From: Oncomelania hupensis
Lineage: Eukaryota; Mollusca; Gastropoda; Littorinimorpha; Pomatiopsidae
Assembly: GCA_036898135.1 (NCBI GenBank)
Contig: CM072527.1
Location: 30,065,055 to 30,129,054 of the forward strand
Direction of reading: 5' to 3'
Length of the DNA stretch: 64,000 nucleotides
Position 1 is the stretch's first letter. Each line of letters opens with the position of its first letter. Under the pieces are notes generated by a model. That model was not told where the DNA came from. It worked only from the letters and a program-made list of their open reading frames with translations, and did no database searches. This document shows positions 11,709 to 24,139 of this stretch, one piece after another. A program made the position numbers and the translations under genes.

Positions 11709-12145
11709 CTGTGGGAACATAGAGCTGTGGGAACATAGGGCTGTGGAAGTTGTGGGAAAGTAGAGCTGTGGGAACATAGAGCTGTGGGAGTTGTGGGAAA
11801 GTAGAGCTGTGGGAACATAGAGCTCTTTTACTTGTGGGAACATAGAACTGTAGGAACATAGAGCTGTTGAAACATAGCTCTGAGGGAGTGGTGAGAACAT
11901 ACTGTGGAAACATAGAACCGTGGGAACGTAGAGCAGTGGGATCATAGAGCTGTGGTAACAGAGCAGTGGAATCATAGAGCTGTGCGAACATAAAACTGTG
12001 GGAACATAGGGCTGTGGAAATAAAGAGCTGTGGGATCACAGGGGTCGAAGAACATATAGCTGTGAGAATATATAGCTGTGGCAAGATAGAGTTGTGGGAA
12101 CATAGGGCTGTGGGAATACAGAGCTACATTATTTTTGTGGGAGCA
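11709..12145. repeat. Minisatellite, unit about 16 bp
   Basis: Imperfect copies of CTGTGGGAACATAGAG continue for about 430 bp. Minus-strand frames rich in MFPQLY motifs are artefacts of the repeat. Confidence 0.9.
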
Positions 12146-13189
12146 TACAGGTAGTTGGTCACTAATTAATTGATTTAATCCTCTGCGATCTCCAATACTC
12201 AATGGCAAACATACGCAACTGTGGCCCACTTTTCATTCACAAATAATAATAGCTTGTACGACAATCCGGATGCAGACAACTTCCGTTGCGTCATAATTAA
12301 CGATGGGAAGGCACGATGAGTAATTAGTCACGACTCCGCTGACTCAGGTTGTTGTAGTAGTTGTTGTTGTTGATGTTGCTGATAGCTATCATAATGGTTA
12401 TAGATCACAAAATAGTCCAGCGTTGCGGTTTGTCATTCCAAAGCTTTCAATGAAAGAAGGTGATTCTTCTCTCCCTCTTGAGTACTCTGAAACCTTTGTT
12501 TCCTTTCTGAGGTACTGTCGGGGTTCTTATCGCAAAAATGGCACACATTTTTACGCGCTTGTTGTCTCTTCCCCCCCCCCCCACCCCACCCCACTCCCCC
12601 TCCCTCCCTTCCTCTGGTGACCGAATTAAGTTTAGTCCAAGAACAGTACCAATCAAAGTTTGTGCAGCCTTTTCCTTTGAAAAGCTGGGCACTTGTTCTT
12701 CTGATACCTTATAGCTCATTGTTCACTATCAATCTGGGTGGTCGGTTGTCCTTGTTCGTTGATCATTTGTATGTGTGTGTGTTTGTGTATGTGTTAGTGT
12801 GTGTGCTTTATCGTTGTGTGTGTATTAGTGTGTGTTTTTGTGTGTGTCTGTGTGTGTTATCATTGTGTGTGTCGGTGTGAATCATTGTGAGTGGGTGTAG
12901 CTTAGAATTTCTTCCCTTACGATTGTGCGCATGTAAACAACGTCTCGTTGTTATTTTGGTCACGCTGACCTATCACGCTTGACAACAAAGGGGGCAAGAA
13001 AACGTGAAGCAGGTGATAACGACACCTAAACAATGGCCACAGCGGATGCACAGCCTCGTTGGTGCGTGCAGGTTTGTAACCCAAGGATTACTACTGAGTA
13101 CGAGCACACTGACACCGTGGCTGAAAAGCGGCATTATCAAAAGGGATACTTTTTCTAGCGACGTTGTGACTTCCGGTTTATCATCCTAT
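12146..13189. other. No gene seen; C-run and (GT)n tract
   Basis: Contains a C-rich run at 12570-12605 and an imperfect (GT)n tract at about 12770-12890. Open frames are short and without recognisable motifs. Confidence 0.5.
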
Positions 13190-13493
13190 AGAGAACAAAA
13201 TGTACTCACGGTATATATTGGGCCTTCAAGGACCACTCCTTGCCATTGCGAAAGAGATAACGTTGGCGTCACTGACCATCCAGCGGCACGACACCCTTGC
13301 AAAAACTATTATGCAAGGAGGAACTGTGAAAGGCGCAGAGGAAGGCAAAGGAGGAGCTGGACAGATGATGTTAAAAAATGGACGGCGCTGGACCTGCCAC
13401 ACCTCCCCGACAACAGCAACAGACAGATGGAAGTGATGAAAACCCTCCGCAACAGCATCCTTCATGTCTCCCCAACGACCTGACATAATGAGG
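13190..13493 (+). pseudogene. LINE 3' end (family 2)
   Basis: The plus-strand frame carries [20 protein letters not shown] (about 13330-13395), the C-terminal motif of a LINE RT. It is related to, but distinct from, the (GGATA)n-tailed family. The frame ends in a TGA at about 13481, directly before a GATA tract that probably grew from the LINE's 3' tail. Only the last ~100 codons remain. Confidence 0.65.
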
Positions 13494-13730
<237 letters not shown>

Positions 13731-14009
13731 TTGGGACACTATCTCAACTAGCTCTTTCATTTCATAAATGAAGGAAAATGGCAGCCCGTCCACAAATGCC
13801 AACAGACAGCCTTTGTTCATTCCGATCCTTGTTTTAACTGAAAATGAAACGCCACCATCGGAAACACACCCAGACAGTCATGTAGACGAAGGCCCGATAG
13901 TTGACTAGATACACAACTTTCAGTCATGCGTGCAGTTACGCTCGAGTAATGTTGACTGAAACTATATTAATATTGATAACATACACCAAAAGAATTGTAA
14001 TTTAGACAC

Positions 14010-14031
14010 ACACACACACACACACACACCC
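14010..14031. repeat. (CA)n microsatellite
   Basis: About 11 CA dinucleotides. Confidence 0.9.
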
Positions 14032-14185
14032 ATCCCCAAAAAACAAATTAACAAACGGCACAATGCAAATGTTGGAGCTAAGCTGTTCATCACATAAAAG
14101 AGACAACAAAACAATAATTCCCAACAGAACTCCGAGAAAATTATGTTGAAAAAGGACGCAAGAAGAAGAAGAAGAAGCAATAACG

Positions 14186-14275
14186 CACAGGCGCTTGTAT
14201 CAGGAAACGCGAGCGCCTATGCCTGTGACGCGTCACAGGCATAGGCGCTCGCGTGTCCTGAAACAAGCGCCTGTG
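14186..14275. mobile_element. Palindromic MITE, 90 bp, 8-bp TSD
   Basis: The whole element is one near-perfect palindrome starting CACAGGCGCTTGTATC and ending with its near complement. The direct repeat CAATAACG flanks it at 14178-14185 and 14276-14283. A second family member is at 52985-53128. An 8-bp duplication fits hAT-type mobilisation. Non-coding. Confidence 0.85.
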
Positions 14276-14349
14276 CAATAACGGTAATTCGAGGTAAAAC
14301 AAAAATGCCCATCTGCCCTAAAGGTATTTTTTGCGGTAGATGTCATTTA

Positions 14350-14827
14350 GGTAAGGTTGCTGCGCTTCCTTGTCATCTCTATCTTCTTATATGCTGGTGA
14401 AACATAGACCCTCACAGCAGATCTATAACTAATAATACAAAGCATGGAAATTAGGTGCTACAGAACACTTTGAGCAGTTCCTATACCTAGCATATCACCA
14501 ACGACGAAGTCCGACAGATTATCACAAAAGCCATTGGACAACACGACGACCTGCTCACAGAGATGAAGAAACGAAAACTCCGATTGTATGGCCACGTCAC
14601 CAAAGAATCAGGCCTTGCAAATACCATCCTGCAATGCACGGTGCAAGGAGGGAGAAGAAGAGGCTGAAAAAAGGGGGGGGGAGGACAACATTCGAGAATG
14701 GACTGGCTTGACCCTGAGCGAAACCATGAGGGTTGCTGAGGACATAGAAAGATGGAGTACGTTGGTTAAACGATCGTCTTTGTGCCCCAACTACCTTCGA
14801 GTTACGAGATAGGATAGGATAGGATAA
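14350..14827 (+). pseudogene. LINE 3' end (family 1), broken
   Basis: Matches the RT C-terminal region of the 10.6-kb copy. Its 3' part encodes EDNIREWTGLTLSETMRVAED (split here as ...SETM then RVAED) and it ends in (GGATA)n at 14810-14827. Frame breaks occur around 14450 and in a G-run at 14674-14682. Confidence 0.8.
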
Positions 14828-14999
14828 TCATTTAGCTTATAGTTCCAGACTTCCTAGGGTGACCGCAATTGGAAGCTGATAACAAATAGGGACCCTTAAT
14901 CTACATTGGCCTAATTGGCATGGACTAGTGTGGGGTGGGGTTGGACTGGCGGCTGGACAAAGGGGTGGCGGTAAGGAGAAGAGGGTTGGAATTGCACAG

Positions 15000-15435
15000 A
15001 GAGAGGGGTCAAAGAGTGTTGTGTTATGATGGCATGCCACGGTCGAGAGCTCTTTGTCTTGTTCGAGAGGGTCAACAGCTATTTTCAGACTATCATAGCC
15101 ACAGCGCACGTTTCCTGGTCCAATGCCGCTTGCCATCTGAAACAGAAAAAAGACAGTGAAAGCATTAGCAAGCACTAGGTCCCATCTCCACCAACTACGG
15201 TTGCCCAGGATAGACCAGTTTCCATTACGCAGGCGACCTCGACACTAGCTGAGTGTCAGAAATCTATCAACCATAGGCTGTGTGTAGACATTTGCCCTTA
15301 ACAGCCTCTGACACTAAAAATAGGGTCAGCGTCTCTTTCGATCCGACTGCCTGTAAATCCTTAGTATCAGAATACATAATGCATCATTTATATATTGAAT
15401 ATAAATATCGCCAATTTCTTTATGTTCATAAAAAC
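15000..15435. other. No gene seen
   Basis: Only short frames without motifs. A piece at 15178-15215 resembles part of the SINE body at 37.7 kb. Confidence 0.4.
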
Positions 15436-15439
15436 AATG

Positions 15440-15502
15440 TTCCTATCCTATCCTATCCCGTAATTCTGAGGTCGTTGGGGCACCACAGATGATCGTTTAT
15501 AC
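15440..15502 (-). repeat. LINE 3'-terminal fragment (family 1)
   Basis: About 60 bp matching the last bases of the family-1 LINE, beginning with (CCTAT)n at 15441-15457. Severe 5' truncation is typical of LINE insertion. Confidence 0.75.
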
Positions 15503-15883
15503 TAAAACAATGTTAGGGAACCTTTAAATCTTCAGTCTCGATAGAATTTCATCCATAACCCTGATACCTTGGAAGCAAAACGAAAAACCTTCACTGAGAA
15601 GGGAGATTTTGACCAGGGAGGACATCACTTCGTCAGTCCTCCAATACAGTAAACTGTTGCAAGGCAAGCCTGTAGTAAATTATTTAGGAGGATACAGGGA
15701 CCTACCAAAGGGTAAACGGACAACGTGAATCAGCTGAATGCGCTCGACTGCAGAGCGTCCATCTGCGCTTTGCACTGATTCGGGGTGGATCCAGTGACCG
15801 AAGGTCGTCGACCGGGCGTTACTGAAATTAGGGGCCATTTTTCACGACCCGTTGGGTTCAATCTTCAAGCGCTATGTGGGGCC

Positions 15884-15960
15884 GGGTAGCTCAGTTGGTA
15901 GAGCGTCTTACTAGTAACCGAAAGGTACCTGATTCGAATCCCGGATTGGCCAATGTGTGA
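15884..15960 (+). repeat. tRNA-like SINE head
   Basis: A box GTAGCTCAGTTGGTAGAGCG and B box GATTCGAATCC are present. Anticodon and T stems pair poorly (two mismatches in the T stem), so this is a tRNA-derived SINE or tRNA pseudogene rather than a tRNA gene. The flanks, 15503-15883 and 15961-16104, show nothing. Confidence 0.6.
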
Positions 15961-16390
15961 GCATATTATTTTCCCCTTACCTTCAACTGGTTCGCTGGTG
16001 TCAGAATAATGTGACCAGTAGTCGCCTATACGCTTCGGTGTCGTGTGACTATAATCTACCGTTACTTTTCAAGCGCTATCGTGAGTACGTGTTCAGCTTG
16101 ATTGATTGTTTGATTGATTGTTGCTTTAGGTCCAGCGGACTCTTCCGATCCAAATCAGGACCGGACAACCCCCGATCCGCATAAAAGATCTGCTGAAACA
16201 ACCCTAGTGGGAAAATTGAATGCCCTCCACGGCCAGTCACTTTACAATAAAGACATCCCACGCAGGGGACGGCTGAGGCTTTACCCCAACTACTCGAACC
16301 CCCGGTTACAAAAACAAAATAGAATACAAACATCAGTATAAATTATCAACAAAACATATACATATAAAATGCCTATATTGCTAAGTAATA

Positions 16391-17645
16391 CAGGGGCGTC
16401 GCACGGTCCAAAATATTGGGGGGGCAACCCTGTCGACGGGGAGGTGGGGGAGGGGGGGGGGGGGCTGACAAGCGGGACGCACCCTGTAATATATCCTCGT
16501 ACCTTCATCCAACTGAAAGACTGAGAGTAAAAACATTTAATTATTTATGTTCTTCTTTACTGAAAATACAAGATTCATTTCCAGAAACTACAAATACATG
16601 ATTAGCGATATGTGATAATGATTAAAACCAGGAAACACGAACATTAATTACCTGCCGCAAGATCATCTAGGTTGAAATTGTGTCTTCTCTATAAATCACA
16701 ACTCGTTTTGCATATTGCATACATATAATGACCAAACACTTCCACTACCAGTTTCAGAAAATCAGTCAATTGATCAATTTGTTTTACTAGGGCGTATATT
16801 ACTCGCAGTTTCTCTAAAGCAAAATACTGTCTGTCTGAGTGCCTTTTGTCTTGGTGATCACAGATGATCTTACTAGTAGTCCATGAACAAAATCTCAGCT
16901 AGTTCAGTCCACAAACATCGGAGATCTATTCGCGGACACATAAACAAACAAAACAAACAAACAAACAAACCAAGTGAAACCTATAATGGGGGGGGTGGGG
17001 GTGGTGGTGTAATAATCAAAGCAGTCAAACCCACGTTATCTGTCCCCAGAAAAGCGAACGGGTCCTTTTTTTTCCCCTTTTGCGATCAAAGCACGTGCAC
17101 GTGTAGGCCTATCAACAAACTAAATCTAAATTTAAAAATATCGCGCACCTCAACTATTTATTGACACTTGCACATTCACCCTTGCCTTACTCATTTTACA
17201 GACTAAAGTAAATAATTGATATCAACAAACCTGGAAAACAGACGATTCCATTGTTTTGTTAATTTTGCTCTTTGCGTGATGAAATGACACTTCTTTCAAA
17301 CAGCGAAAGCCAGCTCTGCTGCCCGGTGATTGCGTTAGCACCACGAAATATTTTGTTGTGAAACACAGGCACATGCTAATAGATTATTGTAATATTATTT
17401 CGTACGTTAGCCCTTTACACTACGGTTTAAAAATATGGTGATTTTTTTTAATTATTGATTCTTCCTGCCATCCTCTATCGTTTGAAATCTTCTTCTTCTT
17501 CTTCTTCTTCTTCTTCTTCTTCTTCTTCTTCTTCTTCTTCTTCTTCTTTTTTTTTCTTCTTTCTCTCTCTCTTTCTTTTTTTTTTTTTTGCCAAATTATT
17601 GGGGGGGCAGGTGCCCCCCCTGCCGCCCCGTGTGCGACGCCCCTG
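16391..17645. mobile_element. TIR element nested in foldback element, 5-bp TSD
   Basis: Inverted ends CAGGGGCGTCGCAC (16391) and complement (ending 17645) are flanked by TAATA at 16386-16390 and 17646-17650. The intact foldback copy at about 47118 shows the uninterrupted target with one TAATA. The interior holds G-runs next to both ends, a (TTC)n tract at about 17489-17547 and no transposase. Non-autonomous; superfamily uncertain (possibly hAT-related). Confidence 0.85.
17489..17592. repeat. (TTC)n and T-rich tract
   Basis: About 58 bp of TTC repeats followed by CT and T runs, inside the nested TIR element. Confidence 0.9.
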
Positions 17646-18077
17646 TAATAACATCATAGGAAGCCCTAGTGACCACCCGGCAGAAAGCGTCCAACACTCC
17701 CAAGCTGATCCAACAGACCTCATACACAAAAAAGGAGTCTTGTCCAGGAAGAGTTTTCAAGAAAAAAGGTAGGTCATTGATCTAGCGAAGAAGATAGTAT
17801 AGCAGAGTGATAGGACAGAGCAGGAATGGGAAAGAGTAAATGAGGAAGACAGCGACAGTGGGAATTTAAAGCACTAAATTTCCATAAAGTGGGGATACTA
17901 TTTATACTGAAACCCCCGGCACTCCAACGGGGGTACTGTTGCCGCAGTGAATCGGTCATTCCTACAAAGGAAAGACAGGTTTTCAACTGGGGCTTTCACT
18001 TTTCCCTTTATAGGTTAGAACAATCTACAGTGGCAAGATTGCTCATGACCCCAAGGGGTACGTGTTCAGCTAGCCTA

Positions 18078-18102
18078 GACTGGATAGGATAGGATAGGAT
18101 AA
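18078..18102 (+). repeat. (GGATA)n LINE tail remnant
   Basis: Four GGATA units identical to the 3' tail of family-1 LINEs, with no recognisable LINE body before them. Confidence 0.55.
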
Positions 18103-18374
18103 ATAAGTGTCATTCTTCCGTCACTGTTTATGAAATATTTAGTCACAGCGCATCTAGGTCAATTCCTAGATCTTGTAGACAGCATCCCACATCAATGATT
18201 GATTTATGTTTAGATTTAGGTCTATTTCAGGGAGTCTTGTTGCAGCAGCACTTGGCAGAAGTGTTTAACTTTTTGTCAGTGTGTGTAAGGTAAGCAAGTG
18301 GAGGCATGAAGAAAGGATTATCAGTCATCCCATCTATCATTCATTGTATAATAATAACATTCTATAATATTTTA

Positions 18375-20290
18375 ATGCTATGTAGACTCGACTGGAATGC
18401 CAAGGTTGGTCAAGATGGGGAGGCACATGTGGACCCCACTGCAACAACGAGACAAATGACAGAGATCTGAGACTGGGCGAAAGTCTTATACACAGAAGTC
18501 ACCGCCCAGGACGGAGGAATCTCATGTTACTATAGGTTTAACGACCACGTGCTCGGGGCCAAGGCGAGCCACACTGTATTCGTGGATATCGGCTGTGGAC
18601 AACAGCCTGGAGAGGATTGGAGCCTGCCAGGTCTTTCTTGCCCAAGACACACTGCATGATGAAAAGAGCCATTTACTCCATTCCGGATCGGTCGTCGCTC
18701 GGGTCACCAAGGACCGCGCCTTCTGTTGGCCACCAAGACGGAGGTGATATGTGTGCTACTGATGGACAACGTGGCAAGATCCGCACGAGAAACAACATCG
18801 TCATAGGAACCTGGAATGTCAGGACCCTAACTGCGGATTGAAAATTAGAAGAACTGGTCCACGAGCTGGACCACTATCGATGGAACATTTTAGGTATCAG
18901 CGAACTGCGCTGGAAAGGCCTAGGTAAAAAAAACGACCGACAAAGGCCACAAGCTTTATTTCAGCGGTAGAGATGACGGACACGAACACGCCGTTGGATT
19001 CTTGGTCCACAAGAGCTTTCTAGCCACTGTCATGGGTTGCCGCCAAGTCTCCAGTAGACTCATTACCATCCGTCTGAGGGCAGCGCCTTTCAACATCACC
19101 ATCATCCAGGCTTTTGCCCCAACATCAGACTATGACGACAACGAAGTGGAGGATTTCTTTGAAAATCTACAGGCTGTCCTTGACCAAGTGCCGAAGAAGG
19201 GCGTAGTCATAGTGGAAGGCGATTAGAATGCCAAGGTTGGCCAAGATGCGCACCACAACTGGGGAGACACATGTGTTCCCCACTGCAACTACGAGATAAA
19301 TGACATGGGTCTGAGACTCTTTGCCAGATACAACAATCTGATACTGGCAAACACGCTTGGTCTCCACACAAAATTCAGAAGATGGACATGGCACAGTCCC
19401 GGCGGGGAGCATCACAACCAGATCGACTACATCATGGTAAAAAAAACGCTTCATATCAAGTATCAACATTGGCAGGACACGCACTTTTCCAGGAGCAGAC
19501 ATCGGGAGTGACTACGATCTCGTGTTGATGTCTTTCCGGCTCCAGTTGAAGAGAGTAAACACAGCAAAGTGCACTAGACTGAAGTTCGACCTGGACAAAC
19601 TTCAAGACCCGGAGGTGGCAGAAATATTTCAAGCCACAACTGGAGGGAAATTTGCACCACTGCTCATTTTGGGAGCTGGTGAAGTAGATGTCAACACCAT
19701 GACCACCACCTTCAATTCAGCTGTGACAGATGCCACCACTGAGATCCTTGGCAAGCACCGGACAAAGAAGAAGCCGTGGATCACACCTGAACTTTTAGAT
19801 CTGTGTGATAAAGAGAGATGAAAAAGAAAAAGAACACCTCGCAAGGAGCCGATGCCTACCGAAAAATCAACAATGACGTCCAAAAAGGCATGCGCACAGC
19901 AAAGGAGAACTGGATAGAAGATCAATGCTAGGAAATAGAGAACAGTCTGAACAACAACAACAGTAAGAAGGCCTACTAGACTGTAAAGCGGCTGACAAGT
20001 GTTAAACAGCCCAAGGTCTTCACGATCCAAAGCAAGTCTGGCATATGCCTTAAAGGAGAACAAGAAGTCTTGGATAGATGGACAGAATACTGCTCTGACC
20101 TTTACAACCACACACCAAACGGAGACCCATCCCGAGAACAGAGAAGAAGAAGAAATCCTCTCAATTCTCCAAGAAGAAGTTGAGACAGCAGTGCAATCGC
20201 TGAAGAAAGGGAAGTCAGCGGGAGTGGACAACATACCCACGGAACTGCTTCAAGCAGGAGGAGAAGAGATGATTGATGCCCTCATCTGTA
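18375..20290 (+). pseudogene. LINE 5' half: AP-endonuclease plus start of RT, decayed
   Basis: The plus strand encodes pieces of an APE-type endonuclease: GTWNVRTL (about 18809-18832), NILGISELRWKG (about 18885-18920), VVIVEGD-x-NAKVG (19207-19242; the Trp codon of the DWN motif is a TAG stop) and QIDYIMVKK (about 19421-19447). After frame breaks comes the start of an RT domain, GKSAGVDNIPTELLQAGGEE (about 20209-20268). The copy stops before the RT palms and is followed by (CA)n. A second partial copy of the endonuclease segment lies at 18378-18475. Such enzymes nick target DNA and prime cDNA synthesis; this copy has many stops and is inactive. It is probably the 5' half of the family-1 LINE. 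Confidence 0.75.
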
Positions 20291-20329
20291 GCATCGGATC
20301 TATCGTGCACGTCTCAATCGTAACACAGA

Positions 20330-20376
20330 CACATACAGACACACAGACACACACACACACACACACACACACACAT
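20330..20376. repeat. (CA)n microsatellite
   Basis: ACACAG/CACACA run of about 45 bp where the LINE RT sequence ends. Confidence 0.9.
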
Positions 20377-20404
20377 CCCAATGACCTTTTAACAGTCCGA
20401 TATC

Positions 20405-20560
20405 ATCAAAAGGTTCATTGTGCTCAGTTGTCTGAGGGAGTCAGGCAATGCGCCTAAGGCAGTCAGTGGGCGCCATAGACAGTATTGGCCAAATTCTGTA
20501 GTGGACAGCGCCTTGAGCTGCCCTTCAGATGGAAAAGCGCTATTTATAAGGACAATATAA
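20405..20560 (+). repeat. SINE body and tail
   Basis: Contains 'GTGCTCAGTTGTCTGAG', 'TGGGCGCC', 'CAGCGCCTTGAGCTGCCC' and 'AAAAGCGCTATTTATAAG', matching SINE copies at 32.05 and 37.7 kb. Confidence 0.65.
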
Positions 20561-20571
20561 AGGCTATAACG

Positions 20572-20782
20572 GCGGCAGGGATAGCTGAGTTGTCAGAGCG
20601 CACGACTTGTGTGAGTGCGTCTTGGGCGACGTGGGTTCGAATCCTGACTTCAGCAAACTATTTTGTGATTGCTGGATATTACGGGCCAGCGCCTTGACAA
20701 GCTCTCTGAGCTTGTAAGTGCGCTATATAAGAGAAATATCTTCTTCTTCTTCTTCTTCTTCTTCTTCTTCTTCTTCTTCTTG
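20572..20782 (+). repeat. Complete SINE with tRNA-like head and (CTT)n tail
   Basis: A box-like GATAGCTGAGTTGTCAGAGC, B box GGTTCGAATCC (about 20634-20644), the common 'CAGCGCCTTGACAAGCTCT' tail and 'GCGCTATATAAGAGAAATA' lead into (CTT)n. It joins the head type and the shared tail in one unit, so it defines the family. Confidence 0.75.
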
Positions 20783-21349
20783 CTATAAAAATGGGAGAAG
20801 GGGAAGGGAGGGAGGTGGGTGGGTAATAAAGTAAACATTTAAAAGTATTTGTTCTTATAAAGCGCACTTACCATCACAAAGAAGAACTCACGGCGCCCGG
20901 AAACCATCCACAAACAACACTAGTCGTCAACTCGCTGCATCAGGGACATTGTCCAGAATGATAACACGCCAATTTTAGTTAATGAGTTTATGTAGTTATT
21001 ATTATTGTCATGTTTGTTTTGTTGTTTGTTCACGCTTTTTTTTCCCTTTATTTATTTTATTTTTTTTTTTTTTTGGGGGGGGGGGGGGAAATTAGTTTTA
21101 ATTATTTATTTTTTGCATGGATAATTTGATGACTAAACACATTATTGGTTTATTTTCTAAACAAGATGCAAGCCATTCAAATGTATTTCCACACACTGGT
21201 ACACCGAGCCGAAAATTATAGATTTTCTAAAATGTGTATTTTGTGTGTCTATGTCTGTGTGTGGATGCTTTATCAAATTAATTTAAAGAAAAAAATGGCA
21301 GGCTACTCTAGGTAATGTTTCTATGAAGTTTGGTAAAAATCCGTTCTGT

Positions 21350-21500
21350 GGTCCTTGAGATATGACTTCCAGCGGGACCGACCGACCGACCGACCGACCG
21401 ACCGACTGAAAGACAGACCGACATTTGGCTTGTTCTGATTTTCCCCTTCAGCCCATTCCCTTAACCCCCCCCCCCCCCCCCCCACCACCACCACCACCAC
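21350..21500. repeat. (GACC)n, C-run and (CCA)n
   Basis: GACC tetranucleotides at about 21377-21408, a C-run at about 21464-21483 and CCA/CAC triplets at 21483-21501. The preceding text ('CCGTTCTGTGGTCCTTGAGA') and the following 'GTTCTGATTTTCCCC' link it to the dispersed repeat at 22.3-22.8 kb. Confidence 0.7.
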
Positions 21501-21567
21501 CCAACTAGTTCAAATTACTTCCAGATAAGTCTGGAAAAAATATATATATATATATAAACAAACAAAT

Positions 21568-21571
<4 letters not shown>

Positions 21572-21628
<57 letters not shown>
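21572..21628. repeat. (GA)n microsatellite
   Basis: Nearly pure GA for about 56 bp, preceded by a short TA run. Confidence 0.95.
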
Positions 21629-21629
<1 letters not shown>

Positions 21630-22340
21630 GGAAAGCAGAAGACAGATCACAACTACACTCACTGGACCACTTGTACCGGGTTGTAGTTGTGAAAGGCCGC
21701 AAAAACGACAAAAGCACTTGTCTGGGTGTAGTCGTTGGGGGTTACCGTGCTAAGATGGCAGCTAACTGGCTCGCCTTTCACGCCTCAGGCACTGAAGAGC
21801 TATCGCCTCCCACGCCATTTCCGGGGCGCATGGTTGGGCTGGAATGCGATTGGCTGAGAGAGTTGTAACGAGCGCGTGTCAAGTCTCTCTCTAGGACAAC
21901 GGCCGGCACGTGTCAAATCGATTTTGCTGACTACGGTACGCCACGTTTCGCCTACTTGCGTTTCGCCTATGTTTTAAACGAGTCGTTTCGCCTACTCTGT
22001 CACTTTTTGATTTCTAATGAAGACAAGGCCAGCTATCTCCCTTCCTCCCTCCCCCCAACCCCCCAAAAAAATAAAAATAAATTTTAAAAAACAACAGCAC
22101 TGTCAACTCACATAAAATTACGAAATCACACAAAACTCAAATAAGCATACAATCCTTGTGCTAAGATCCATGAGGAGCACAAAGGGTCAAATGATATCAT
22201 TTGGGATGTTGGATTATTATGAGTATTAGTATAGAAAGTTTTTATGAAGTACTATTTCTGCTGCTTTGAAGATTTATTGTTCTGCCATGAATTTGTGTGT
22301 GTGTGTAATAAGATGTTAATCCATTCAAATTTTAAAAAAA
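21629..22340. other. No gene seen
   Basis: Contains three nearby 'GTTTCGCCTA' variants (21950-21995) and short frames only. Confidence 0.4.
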
Positions 22341-22830
22341 CAACACTAAAATCCGTTCAGCAAATTTAGAGATTAAAAACAACGTAAGACGTCTTTATAA
22401 TATAATTAACCTCAGCGACCTTGACCTTCCAAAAAGGGAAAGTGAATGCACAAATGAAATTGAGTGCTGGTAATTATATCTGTCTAGATTTTTTTTAAAA
22501 TAAAAGAAAGTATGTGATTTGAACAAAAAGTTAAATAAGAGTGACTGACTGACTAACAAACGGACTGCCACAGAATTACTGGCCAAGAGTTGAAGTACCT
22601 GTGTACTAAAAATCGTTAAAATCGGATAAGGAGGTTTGGAGATACAGGGCCGACCGTGTTTAGGAAATCTTTGCCCACAGCGACCTTGACTTTTGCGTTA
22701 GAGCAAACATGATGGCACGGAAAGCAAGGCAACTTTATCTAGAGGTTGTTGAGATGTGGCGAGCAACGTACTGACGGGCGATCGGACGGGCTGTTGGCTC
22801 GTTCTGATTTCCGACTATTTCAAAGTGTTT
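22340..22830. repeat. Dispersed GACCTTGAC-containing repeat
   Basis: Shares GACCTTGACCTT, 'AAATCCGTTCAGCAAAT', CGGACGG and 'GTTCTGATTTCCGACTAT' motifs with 9.05-9.2, 21.35 and 23.46 kb. Part of a repeat with a 'GTTCTGATT' end; no coding frame. Confidence 0.55.
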
Positions 22831-23589
22831 CCATACGATATATGTGGAGGGGAAACACATAAAAACATACATAAAAACCACAAGCAAGCACATAACCCTT
22901 GCACAGTTCATACCCTAATTCATTCAGAAGGAGGAAAGAAGTCAGAGGAGTTAATACGGAGTTACGCTGCAACAGATGTTGTATTGAAACTATTCCTTCA
23001 CGTTGGAATAGTGAAGGAGTCTATAAGCTCGAAAGTTCATGTCCAACTCGTTGTTTGACTGAGGACAATAAATTAACCCCCTTGAATCTTGCCTCAACAA
23101 GGCAATCGACACTCACAACATTATGAAATCGGAAGTAAATCTCACAAACACGCAGACGCAATTAGAACAAGATTGCGATAAGTCCTCCAGACGAGCGAAA
23201 GGATCACACCATGTCCTTTGGTAAGTTGAGCAGTAGTAACATACATTTTTATGAAGTACTATTTTATCCTGCTTTGAAGATTTATTATTTTTGCCGTTAA
23301 AAAAATACAAATTAATATGATGGCAAGCTTTCCAAACGTGTTTCTAACCACTAACACACAAAACGGGAAATCAGCATTTTCAACAATCAATTTTCGTGTC
23401 AAGTTTGAAAAACGAAATCTGTACAGTGATTCTACAGCGTTCAACGGCCCGCGGGTTGTTCTGATTCCCGATTATTACAGGGTGTTTGCATAGTATTCCT
23501 ACACACGAATACACATATACTAACTAAACAATACATCGATAACAGTTGATGATACTCAAACAAAGTGACGTTATTAGTAGGATCATTTA

Positions 23590-23815
<226 letters not shown>

Positions 23816-24029
23816 AAACAACTCTCCTAAATAAGGCGATCCACCGATAAATAAAACGCAATTCGCATAGCATATAAATGATCATTGTGTAGAAATGATC
23901 ATTGTTATGCTTGACTGTGATAGGGGATTTTGTTTTCTCGTTATAATATAATGTAGTATAATCCAGTAACATGTGCTCTGTGATACCCAGTGATAACAAG
24001 GCATGCAACTGCTTGGCTCGCTCAGCTTT

Positions 24030-24100
24030 GATGGTGTGTGTGTGTGTGTGTGTGGGTGTGTGTGTGGGTGGGTGTGTGTGGGTTTGTGTGTGTGTGAGTA
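24030..24100. repeat. (GT)n microsatellite
   Basis: GT repeats with GGG interruptions. Confidence 0.9.
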
Positions 24101-24139
24101 GGAGAGATATAGGGAGAGAGTTGGAATAAAGTTACGATG

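Larger units (their letters stand above)
16105..17935. mobile_element. Foldback element, truncated and interrupted copy
   Basis: 16129-16390 matches the left arm of the foldback element at 45961-47409 (shared TTTAGGTCCAGC and GCATAAAAGATCTGC motifs). 17651-17930 matches the complement of that element's central part and right arm. The copy is split by a 1255-bp insertion and lacks its far end; 17936-18080 is not recognised. Confidence 0.7.

Noticed and set aside
11689..12229. ORFs rich in FPQLY/HSSMFPQ repeats, like a structural protein
   Set aside because: Arise from the 16-bp minisatellite in several frames at once; no start, splice or signal peptide.
15884..15960. Functional tRNA gene
   Set aside because: A and B boxes are present but T and anticodon stems pair poorly; a SINE-derived head is more likely.
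19629..20240. Minus-strand ORF of 203 codons
   Set aside because: Antisense shadow of the decayed LINE between its endonuclease and RT parts.
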